The notes: a model not told the origin generated them from the sequence alone. A stretch of DNA of 5,574 bases from an uncultured Acidobacteriota bacterium (GCA_946480545.1 CAMLKY010000174.1:1-5574), one strand, 5' to 3'. Shown: positions 1 to 5,125, numbered from the stretch's first letter. Translations and numbers: made by a program.

Positions 1-531
1 GTCCGCTACAAATGGATAAGAGAATCGTGCTCCGGCAAACGACGGATTCTGAGGTGGAAAGTTATTTGCTTCGGTGAAGCTGAATATTGCTCCGAGGTGA
101 AACGGGAGATCGCCAAGATTCTGTGAACCGCCCGTATAGATTCCCGCCGCCGATTCGAGCATCGCCCGGTCGAAAAAGAAAAAGAAAAGCAGGAAGAAAA
201 ATGCGTAGTAGGCGAACCTCGCGCCGCGCCGGATATTCGCTCCTTGGAGTCGGCTCTTTGATCGCAGCCATTCGTTCCACACTCGCTTGCGGTAACGGCC
301 TTTGTAAACGATCAGTATCGGCGAGAGCGTCAGGAGCGCGGCGGCGAGAACGACAAAAATATTCAGGCCAAACGCGAGGCACAGAACGAAACCGGCCGAT
401 CCGAATATCGCGCAGCCGATGATATTTCCCGCCGAAAGGCGCCACATCAAAGGAGCATCATCATCAACGAGATGTGTGATCGCAAAGCCGCCCGCCGTGG
501 CGATCGCGACCAATAGAAGCGAGATGAGCAT
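1..531 (-). CDS. Multi-pass membrane protein, N-terminal part (runs off left edge)
   Basis: An uninterrupted minus-strand frame runs from ATG at 531 to the window edge, giving 177 residues with no stop; an in-frame TGA lies five codons upstream of the ATG, so this is the only sensible start. Hydrophobic segments sit near residues 2-22, 37-54 and 56-76. A basic loop (KGRYRKR, 77-83) follows, then a very Phe-rich segment at 106-120 with five consecutive Phe at its end. After it comes a soluble-looking stretch containing GDLPFHLG (140-147), NNFPPQNP (156-163) and YPF (172-174). That GDLPFH...NFPP...YPF pattern reminds me of large acidobacterial integral membrane proteins of the GT-C glycosyltransferase type, where this loop follows an early transmembrane helix; this is recollection, not proof. 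No clear Shine-Dalgarno sequence precedes the ATG. It is divergent from ychF. Coding status is confident, function is not. Confidence 0.8.
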   Translation of the reverse strand, partial: MLISLLLVAIATAGGFAITHLVDDDAPLMWRLSAGNIIGCAIFGSAGFVLCLAFGLNIFVVLAAALLTLSPILIVYKGRYRKRVWNEWLRSKSRLQGANIRRGARFAYYAFFFLLFFFFFDRAMLESAAGIYTGGSQNLGDLPFHLGAIFSFTEANNFPPQNPSFAGARFSYPFVAD

Positions 532-639
532 AACAAGAGCTGATCAGAAAATAACTTAACCCAAATCGCACGATGGGGAAACCCGTCAGGTTTTTGTTGA
601 AGTATTGCGTTGTGTTTTCGGTTATGTCTATCCGGTCGT

Positions 640-844
640 GTCGCTGAAAGCGACATAGCTTAAAGCCCAGGGTGGGAGCCGCTTCGGCGGAACCCTGGGT
701 AGGCGGGGGGAAGGAATCGCTCGCTGAAAGCGAGCAGCGACAGATGGTCGCTTTCAGCGACGAATCGCGCCACAACCTTACCCAGGGTTTCATTCGCTTC
801 GCTCATTCAACCCTGGGCTTTAATGCTGTGTCGCCTTCAGCGAC
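640..844. repeat. 205-bp palindromic intergenic repeat with ~35-bp imperfect terminal inverted repeats
   Basis: The left end (640-673) and the reverse complement of the right end (810-844) match over about 35 positions with one inserted base and two substitutions. Both arms carry CCCAGGG/CCCTGGG plus AGCTTAAAG-like and GTCGC...GCGAC blocks. Inside are several hairpins. 640-654 is GTCGCT-GAA-AGCGAC, and its exact reverse complement recurs at 747-761. 666-699 has an 8-bp outer stem capped by CCGC-TTCG-GCGG at 679-690. 719-735 is GCTCGCT-GAA-AGCGAGC. 781-817 has a 9-bp CCCAGGGTT/AACCCTGGG stem. 830-844 is GTCGC-CTTCA-GCGAC. No transposase-sized frame is present, so it resembles a REP/MITE-type non-autonomous element. 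It fills the gap between the divergent membrane-protein gene and ychF and could also form a cruciform or structured RNA. Confidence 0.75.
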
Positions 845-868
845 GGAAATCGCGTTTTGCGGCTCGAC

Positions 869-900
869 CTCGGGCTTTAATACGGGGTCGTCTTCGGCGA
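869..900. repeat. Partial second copy of the right end of the 640-844 repeat
   Basis: This stretch repeats 812-843 in direct orientation at an offset of 57 bp. GGGCTTTAAT is identical, followed by diverged GTCG(T/C)CTTC(G/A)GCGA. It lacks the flanking CCCTGGG pairing partner, so it is a half element. It lies about 77 bp upstream of the ychF start codon. Confidence 0.55.
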
Positions 901-976
901 ATAAGTACCGTGTTTCGCCAAACCCCCGACCGGAAGGTAGAATACTCAATTTGCGACGGATGCGTCGTTCTGAACT

Positions 977-2077
977 ATGCTTCAAGCAGGAATTGTTGGG
1001 CTGCCCAACGTTGGAAAATCAACCCTCTTTAATGCGCTGACGGCCCAGGAAGCCGCGCTCGCGGCGAATTATCCTTTTGCTACCATCGAGCCGAACGTGG
1101 GCGTGGTTCCGGTTCCGGACGAACGGCTGGAGCCTCTAGCAAAGATCGTAAAGACGGAAACCATCGTTCCCGCGACGGTCGAGTTTGTCGATATCGCGGG
1201 ACTCGTTCGTGGGGCTTCGAAGGGGGAAGGGCTCGGGAACCAGTTTCTCGCGAACATCCGTGAGACGGACGCGGTGATCCAGGTCGTGCGGTGCTTCGAA
1301 GACGAGAACATCATCCACGTCGAGGGTTCGGTGAACCCGGTCCGCGATATTGAAACTATCCAGATCGAGCTTGCACTCGCGGATCTCGCATCGGCAGAGA
1401 AGCGACGTGACAAGGCGATGCGTGCCGCCAAGTCGGGGGACAAGGATGCGAAACGCGAACTTGAGCTGCTTGACAAGATCCAGCCGACACTCGAAGAGGG
1501 AAGGCCCGCGCGTGCGGCGGACCTTACAGATGATGAGCGGGCGATCGTGAAGGGCTGGTTCTTTCTTTCGACCAAGCCGACGATCTATGCCGCGAATGTC
1601 GACGAAGGCTCGCTCGCCGATCCGGATTCGAACCCGCACGTGACGGCCGTGAAGGCACACGCTGCCGCAGAGAAAGCCGATGTCGTCGTGATCTGTGCAA
1701 AGCTCGAAGCCGAACTGGTGGCTCTCGAGCCCGCCGAACGAGCGGACTACTTAAAAGACCTCGGTCTTTCGTCGAGCGGCGTCGATGGGCTGATCAAAGC
1801 CGCGTATCACATGCTGGGGCTGATGTCGTTTCTGACCGCGGGTGAAAAGGAAGTGCGGGCGTGGACGATCCCGGTCGGAACAAAGGCGCCGCAGGCAGCG
1901 GGTGAGATCCATACCGATATCGAACGAGGCTTTATTCGGGCCGAGATCGTTTCCTACAACGACCTCACAACGTACGGGTCCATGGCCGCCGCACGCGAAA
2001 AAGGCCTCGTCCGTCTCGAGGGAAAAGAGTACGTAATGCAGGAAGGCGACATCGTCAACTTCCGGTTCAATGTATGA
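977..2077 (+). CDS. ychF: Redox-regulated ATPase YchF (OLA1 family)
   Basis: The 366-residue length is normal for YchF, a TRAFAC-class P-loop NTPase of the Obg group that prefers ATP, associates with ribosomes and has been linked to oxidative-stress responses. The Walker A motif GLPNVGKST is at residues 8-16. YPFATIEPN (32-40) is the switch I region, and DIAGLVRGASKGEGLG (72-87) is the G3/switch II region. YAANVDE (204-210) carries the NVxE signature that replaces the NKxD guanine-specificity motif, which fits ATP use. An alpha-helical insertion lies at about 125-185. The C-terminal TGS domain spans about 280-366 and ends in the typical GDIVNFRFNV. The ATG at 977 puts the P-loop at the usual distance from the N terminus. 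No good Shine-Dalgarno sequence is seen; a small CGACG/CGTCG hairpin (954-967) sits just upstream. It appears monocistronic, bounded by repeats on both sides. Confidence 0.97.
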   Translation: MLQAGIVGLPNVGKSTLFNALTAQEAALAANYPFATIEPNVGVVPVPDERLEPLAKIVKTETIVPATVEFVDIAGLVRGASKGEGLGNQFLANIRETDAVIQVVRCFEDENIIHVEGSVNPVRDIETIQIELALADLASAEKRRDKAMRAAKSGDKDAKRELELLDKIQPTLEEGRPARAADLTDDERAIVKGWFFLSTKPTIYAANVDEGSLADPDSNPHVTAVKAHAAAEKADVVVICAKLEAELVALEPAERADYLKDLGLSSSGVDGLIKAAYHMLGLMSFLTAGEKEVRAWTIPVGTKAPQAAGEIHTDIERGFIRAEIVSYNDLTTYGSMAAAREKGLVRLEGKEYVMQEGDIVNFRFNV

Positions 2078-2094
2078 ACCGCGGGCTCTTGCGT

Positions 2095-2292
2095 CTTGTC
2101 AGAACCGGGAGCTGGTAGAAGCGGGGTTTGGCGATTAACGCCTCTAACCGCAGATAACGCAGATGACGCAGATCAGAAAGATGATCAGATAGGATCCCGC
2201 ATTATCTGCTTCATCTGCGGTTACCGCCGCGGCCAGCACTCGACGCAGCCAGCTTGAAAGCCCCGGTCGCTACCGCTCCCGGTTCTGACAAG
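2095..2292. repeat. 198-bp nested palindromic element with 18-bp perfect terminal inverted repeats
   Basis: CTTGTCAGAACCGGGAGC at 2095-2112 is the exact reverse complement of 2275-2292. The match continues imperfectly inward as GGTAG...GGGG.TTT on both arms. The element starts 17 bp after the ychF stop and ends 32 bp before the next start codon, so it fills the gap almost entirely. It encloses a second inverted repeat (2145-2223). There is no credible coding frame inside. I recall similar CAGAACCGGGAGCGGTAG-type repeats in acidobacterial genomes, where they are sometimes mis-called as small proteins; this is unverified. Confidence 0.75.
2145..2223. repeat. Inner inverted repeat of CGCAGAT type
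   Basis: TAACCGCAGAT (2145-2155) is exactly inverted as ATCTGCGGTTA (2213-2223). The left arm continues with tandem short units (AACGCAGAT, GACGCAGAT) and the right arm with ATCTGCTTC. A small GATCA/TGATC hairpin (2171-2186) sits near the middle, and GATCAGA occurs twice (2171, 2183). It is nested inside the 2095-2292 element. The unit type is commonly seen as dispersed intergenic repeats in several bacterial phyla. Confidence 0.65.
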
Positions 2293-2324
2293 TGCTGTGC
2301 TATCTTCTTATGGACTGATTCACG

Positions 2325-2753
2325 ATGTTCAGACACTCGCTAAAGACCAGGCTGCTCGCAATGTTCGTCGTCGCGTTCATCTGTTTGAATGCCGGCGGTG
2401 CGGTGTGCGTCGCCTACTGTCGAACGTCCGACTCAGTTGCCGTCGAGACCGAACACTGTCCGCTCAAGAAGGTCGAACGGCATTGCGACAAGTCGGCGGA
2501 CGATGGCGGGACTGCGGCGTTCGCGGGTCACGAGATGGACTGCTGCCCGATGACGGTGAGCTTTTTTGGCGCACCCATCGAAAAGCCTTCGTTTCATCTT
2601 GAGCCGGCGACCTCCGCCGTAGTTTCCACGACCCAATTTCTTCAGCCCGCTTTTACGATCGCTGTCGAGCGAGTTTACGTCGCGAATTACCGTGGCCCGC
2701 CTCTGCTCGATCGGCGATCGGATCGAATCAAAAACCGCATACTCCGGATTTAA
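2325..2753 (+). CDS. Secreted Cys-rich small protein, function unknown
   Basis: This 142-residue protein has a basic N terminus (residues 1-9) and a hydrophobic stretch at about 10-30, consistent with a Sec signal peptide or a single membrane anchor. Cysteines cluster in the first half: C20, C28, C32, then HCPLK (44-48), HC (53-54) and DCCPM (72-76), with several His and Met nearby. That is the look of a metal-binding or thiol-active exported protein. The second half has no obvious domain and ends in a basic tail (DRRSDRIKNRILRI). No strong ribosome-binding site precedes 2325; ATG at 2361 (residue 13) is an alternative start but would cut into the signal peptide. The next gene is 84 bp downstream on the same strand and also encodes an exported Cys-rich protein with a CPMK motif, suggesting joint function. 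I do not recognise the family. Confidence 0.75.
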   Translation: MFRHSLKTRLLAMFVVAFICLNAGGAVCVAYCRTSDSVAVETEHCPLKKVERHCDKSADDGGTAAFAGHEMDCCPMTVSFFGAPIEKPSFHLEPATSAVVSTTQFLQPAFTIAVERVYVANYRGPPLLDRRSDRIKNRILRI

Positions 2754-2779
2754 AGCCAGCCTCACGCGCGTCACTCGAC

Positions 2780-2804
2780 GAATCGCGCTTTACGCGTGCG
2801 ATTC
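2780..2804 (+). promoter_or_regulatory. Hairpin between the two Cys-rich genes
   Basis: GAATCGC (2780-2786) pairs exactly with GCGATTC (2798-2804) around an 11-nt centre with further GC pairing potential. No T-run follows, so it is not a typical intrinsic terminator. It could be an mRNA stabiliser, a processing site or a regulatory leader for the downstream gene. Confidence 0.35.
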
Positions 2805-2823
2805 CACCATTGGCATTAGATCC

Positions 2824-2830
2824 AAGGAGA
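2824..2830 (+). promoter_or_regulatory. Strong Shine-Dalgarno sequence
   Basis: AAGGAGA lies with its AGGAG core 8 nt before the ATG at 2838. It is the only strong ribosome-binding site seen in the window and fixes the start of the 118-residue Cys/His-rich protein. Confidence 0.85.
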
Positions 2831-2837
2831 ATAAATC

Positions 2838-3194
2838 ATGAAAAAGAGAATCATCGCATCGCTGGCGATCTTTGCGCTTATGGCGCTCGCGGCCGCCGCG
2901 TTTGCATACACCCGAACGGCCTCGGTCGGAGCGGACAGAGCTGCGTGTTGTAAGTCGGCCGACTCGTGTCCGATGAAGTCCAAAGGCCACGATCACAAGG
3001 CGGGTCACGAGACGTCCAGTTGCGAAAAGCATGAAGCCGGTCACGCAAAGGCGGAAGGTCACTCATGCGACTGCTGTGGCGATTCTTGCCCGATGAAGAA
3101 GGACGGCGCGTCGGCGATGTCCGCTTCTGACGGCAAGAGCTGCTGCGACAATTGCGATTGCTGCAAAGGGAAGTCAGCGGAAACCGCTGTATAG
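2838..3194 (+). CDS. Exported Cys/His-rich, metallothionein-like protein
   Basis: This 118-residue protein has a textbook Sec signal peptide: MKKR, a hydrophobic core to about residue 22, and AFA at 21-23 as the likely cleavage site. The mature part is about 95 residues with 13 Cys (37, 38, 44, 62, 77, 79, 80, 84, 102, 103, 106, 108, 109) and 6 His (51, 53, 57, 65, 69, 75). Cysteines come in CC, CxC and CxxC arrangements. SCPMK occurs twice (43-47 and 83-87), and the C-terminal cluster reads CCDNCDCC. The rest is Lys, Gly, Ser and Ala with almost no bulky hydrophobics, so the fold would depend on metal. Periplasmic or surface metal sequestration (Cu, Zn or Cd) is the natural inference; no family is recognised. 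It is followed by a strong hairpin and the thioredoxin gene. Confidence 0.88.
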   Translation: MKKRIIASLAIFALMALAAAAFAYTRTASVGADRAACCKSADSCPMKSKGHDHKAGHETSSCEKHEAGHAKAEGHSCDCCGDSCPMKKDGASAMSASDGKSCCDNCDCCKGKSAETAV

Positions 3195-3223
3195 GCGATA
3201 GTGCCGTGAGGCATTACTCTGAC

Positions 3224-3248
3224 GAGCCTCGGAGATGGTCCGAGGCTC
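3224..3248 (+). terminator. Strong 10-bp hairpin before the thioredoxin gene (terminator or attenuator)
   Basis: GAGCCTCGGA (3224-3233) pairs perfectly with TCCGAGGCTC (3239-3248) around a 5-nt loop. Four Ts (3259-3262) come only after an 11-nt spacer and directly abut the ATG of the next gene. The T-run is therefore weak for a canonical terminator. The position 14 nt before a start codon would equally suit attenuation, mRNA processing or translational control. Confidence 0.5.
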
Positions 3249-3262
3249 CTCATTCGAGTTTT

Positions 3263-4162
3263 ATGAGAAGTTTGTTATCAGTTCTTCTGCTAGGCATCGC
3301 ATTAGCCGCAGCATCGTTTGCCCAGGCTCCGAAGCCGGTGAAGCTTAAGGGCCAGGTCGTGTGTTCCGTCTGCTGGTTCGAGGCATCGGATCGCAAGAAG
3401 ACTCCGTACGGAAACGAAGCTGACGTCAAATGCGCACTCGACTGTTCCGAAGAGGGAGTTCCACAGGCGCTTGCCGTTGAGGATGAGAAAGGCTTCATGC
3501 TTTACACAATGGAGCCGGGAAAGTTCAAGCTTACGGGCAAGGATTTTCTCGAACTCGTACCAAAGTTCGTCGAAGTCGAAGGCGAGGTGCGCTCCGAGAA
3601 GGATAAGAACTTCGTAAAGGTGAACGCGCTCAAGGTCCTGGACTCACCACTCCCGAAGCCGACGCCGGTTTCCGACGATGCGGTCCTTGCCCTTCGCGAC
3701 ATGACCGGCGCCGAACAATCGCTTGCGAATTATCGCGGTCGTGTTGTTGTCCTGAACTTCTGGGCGACGTGGTGCGAGCCGTGTAAGAAAGAGATGCCCG
3801 ACCTTTCGTCGATCCAGAACGACTACGCGGCGCTCGGCGTGCAGGTGATCGGAGCGGCGGGTGATGCGGCGGCTGACTCGGCGAAGGTGCTGAAGTTCAT
3901 CCGCGAATTCAAAGTCAATTTCCCGGTGTGGCTTGGGGCGTCGACGGCCGATATGCAGCGGTTCGGCGTTGGCACGGTGCTACCGGCAACGGTCATCATC
4001 GATCGCAACGGCAAGATCGTCCGGCGCGAGATCGGGATCATCAAGCCAGCCGAGCTGCGGGAGTTCCTGGATGCGGTCGTTCTCTCGAGTGTGAAGGAAG
4101 CCGAAAAGACGGCAAAAGCGGAACAGAAGAAATCTCCGAACGCGTCGCTCGTCCCGGCCTGA
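3263..4162 (+). CDS. Exported TlpA/ResA-like thioredoxin with N-terminal Cys-containing domain
   Basis: This 299-residue protein begins with a signal peptide (residues 1-22, ending SFAQA). Residues about 26-127 form a separate domain with C34-SV-C37-W and C57-ALD-C61, followed by a beta-rich stretch ending in VEVEGEVRSEKDKNFVKV (103-120) that reads like an OB-type fold. The thioredoxin domain spans about 136-272: NFWATWCEPCKKEMP (165-179) with redox pair C171/C174, and the cis-proline segment TVLPATVIIDRNGKIV with P241. The C-terminal tail (277-299) is Lys/Ala-rich. TlpA/ResA proteins act as thiol-disulfide reductants outside the cytoplasm, usually powered by a CcdA/DsbD-type protein not seen here. 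The start at 3263 is chosen because the signal peptide begins there; an upstream in-frame ATG at 3152 would overlap the preceding gene and bury the signal. The neighbouring Cys-rich exported proteins are plausible substrates (inference). Confidence 0.9.
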   Translation: MRSLLSVLLLGIALAAASFAQAPKPVKLKGQVVCSVCWFEASDRKKTPYGNEADVKCALDCSEEGVPQALAVEDEKGFMLYTMEPGKFKLTGKDFLELVPKFVEVEGEVRSEKDKNFVKVNALKVLDSPLPKPTPVSDDAVLALRDMTGAEQSLANYRGRVVVLNFWATWCEPCKKEMPDLSSIQNDYAALGVQVIGAAGDAAADSAKVLKFIREFKVNFPVWLGASTADMQRFGVGTVLPATVIIDRNGKIVRREIGIIKPAELREFLDAVVLSSVKEAEKTAKAEQKKSPNASLVPA

Positions 4163-4267
4163 CCTGTCTGACCGGGCGAAGGCCAGGCTGTCCGGGGGAC
4201 GGCCGATAATCCAAAGAAATTCACGATCGGTGTACGACTGCTGCGAGGCCAGGTCGACCGGGCCGCG

Positions 4268-4717
4268 GTGCGCACGACGTTCATTTATCGCTGGCACCCA
4301 CGTGTTCACGTTGGGCTGGAATACAATCCAAAGGTTGGCGAGGTTCATCCGTTGCTCACGCTGATACCCGTCACGGAGACTAAGAATCGTCCTGCCGTTA
4401 TTTTCGGGATCAGCTCCGACCGAATAGGGACGCCGGAAGGAACATCATTCTATTTGACCGCGAGTAAGGACCTCGAGAGTTGGACCGGACTTCCCATCGC
4501 GCCGTACGGCGGTGTGGTATACGGAACCTATGAAGGTAAGCTCCGACCGATCGGCGGTCTGAACATTCGCTTGCCGAAGCGCTTCACATCGCTGTGGCAG
4601 TTCGACGGGGTCAAGCTCCACCCGAGCCTGACCTACAGTTTCAACGACACCCACGCCTTGTCCTTCCTGCTGGTCCGGAATAAACAGCCGGGTGTGACCT
4701 ATACGTTTTCGTTTTAG
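4268..4717 (+). CDS. Beta-rich protein resembling an outer-membrane barrel C-terminus; start uncertain, possibly a remnant
   Basis: GTG at 4268 gives 149 residues rich in alternating hydrophobic/polar strands separated by Gly/Pro/Asn turns (for example residues 14-20, 41-48, 82-89, 93-101). It ends in VTYTFSF, with the terminal Phe and alternating aromatics typical of outer-membrane beta-barrels. Yet there is no signal peptide. The frame stays open upstream for 32 codons to a TGA at 4169-4171, and that stretch (NPKKFTIGVRLLRG at about 4208-4249) also looks like genuine protein but contains no ATG, GTG or TTG. It is in the same frame as the thioredoxin gene, whose TGA is at 4160-4162. Either initiation is non-standard, or the gene has lost its 5' part. 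No Shine-Dalgarno sequence is near 4268. I do not recognise a named family. Confidence 0.6.
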   Translation: MRTTFIYRWHPRVHVGLEYNPKVGEVHPLLTLIPVTETKNRPAVIFGISSDRIGTPEGTSFYLTASKDLESWTGLPIAPYGGVVYGTYEGKLRPIGGLNIRLPKRFTSLWQFDGVKLHPSLTYSFNDTHALSFLLVRNKQPGVTYTFSF

Positions 4718-4728
4718 AAGCTGGATTT

Positions 4729-4802
4729 ACCGCCGAGATGCAGAGACGCCGAGGCCGGACGGCAGGTTTCAATTGCGCTCTGCGTCTCCGCGTCCCGGCG
4801 GT
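4729..4802. repeat. Palindromic intergenic repeat, CCGCCGAGACGCAGAGACGC type
   Basis: 4729-4753 and the reverse complement of 4778-4802 agree at 21 of 25 positions, with ACCGCCG and GAGACGC exactly conserved. The unit resembles dispersed intergenic repeats seen across several phyla. It begins 12 bp after the barrel-like gene's stop and could double as a transcription-ending hairpin, though no T-run follows. Confidence 0.6.
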
Positions 4803-4823
4803 GAGAACCATTCCTAAGACCGC

Positions 4824-4852
4824 TTGCCCAAGTTTCACAACAGCGGTAAACT
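4824..4852 (+). promoter_or_regulatory. Probable sigma70-type promoter of tRNA-Glu
   Basis: TTGCCC (4824-4829) and TAAACT (4847-4852) each match four of six consensus bases and are separated by exactly 17 bp. Transcription would start near 4859, about 11 nt before the mature tRNA at 4871. The downstream discriminator is GC-rich, as expected for stable-RNA promoters. Confidence 0.5.
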
Positions 4853-4870
4853 AATCGCCGGTCGAAAGAC

Positions 4871-4945
4871 GGCGCCTTCGTCTATCGGTTAGGACGCGAG
4901 ATTCTCAATCTCGAAAGACGGGTTCGACTCCCGTAGGCGCTACCA
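4871..4945 (+). tRNA. tRNA-Glu (anticodon CTC)
   Basis: The cloverleaf is complete. The acceptor stem is GGCGCCT with AGGCGCT, including a G-U first pair. The D arm contains GGTTAGGAC. The anticodon stem CGAGA/TCTCG has loop TTCTCAA, with CTC at 4904-4906. A 4-nt variable region is followed by the T arm ACGGG-TTCGACT-CCCGT. The discriminator is A and the CCA is encoded (4943-4945). The TCGTCTATCGGTTAGGAC segment is typical of bacterial tRNA-Glu. CTC is the minor Glu anticodon; a TTC isoacceptor must exist elsewhere in the genome. Confidence 0.95.
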
Positions 4946-4952
4946 AGCTTCG

Positions 4953-5034
4953 AAAGTAAAAAGTAGGAAGTAAAAGTAAAAGAGCTCAGCGTGTCTGCTA
5001 GCTCTTTTACTTTTTACTTCCTACTTTTTACTTT
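4953..5034. terminator. Long palindrome between convergent tRNAs, probable bidirectional terminator
   Basis: A 34-nt left arm (4953-4986) is inverted at 5000-5034 with a single extra T, leaving a 13-nt loop. The arms are A-rich on one side and T-rich on the other, built from iterated GTAAAA / AAGTA units, with GAGCT/AGCTC at the loop end. The hairpin begins 7 nt after the CCA of tRNA-Glu and ends 5 nt before the CCA end of the minus-strand tRNA. It therefore presents a stem with T-tracts to transcripts from either side. The same sequence may also be a dispersed repeat family. Confidence 0.7.
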
Positions 5035-5039
5035 TGAAC

Positions 5040-5115
<76 letters not shown>

Positions 5116-5125
5116 GTGAAACCTA

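Noticed and set aside
62..445. Arg/Pro-rich open frames on both strands in the left region
   Set aside because: They are out of frame with the hydrophobic 177-residue minus-strand frame, which has a clear membrane-protein pattern.
464..793. Minus-strand open frames across the divergent intergenic region
   Set aside because: They run through the repeat and antisense to or out of frame with the membrane-protein gene; composition is that of random translation.
913..943. Promoter for ychF (TTTCGC ... TAGAAT)
   Set aside because: TAGAAT at 938-943 is a fair -10, but the only -35 candidate is poor and 19 bp away; not enough to call.
672..1040. Plus-strand open frame across the 640-844 repeat into ychF
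   Set aside because: Its sequence is the translated palindrome followed by out-of-frame ychF; there is no protein-like composition or ribosome-binding site.
2145..2189. Short repeated CGCAGAT units as a CRISPR array
   Set aside because: The units are 9 bp and tandem without spacers, and are part of an inverted repeat; there are no cas genes.
3152..3262. Longer start for the thioredoxin gene at ATG 3152
   Set aside because: The extra 37 residues overlap the preceding Cys-rich gene, run through the 3224-3248 hairpin and would bury an excellent signal peptide that starts at 3263.
4163..4267. Intrinsic terminator after the thioredoxin gene
   Set aside because: Only weak GC-rich pairing is visible and no T-run follows; the stretch reads better as start-less coding sequence.
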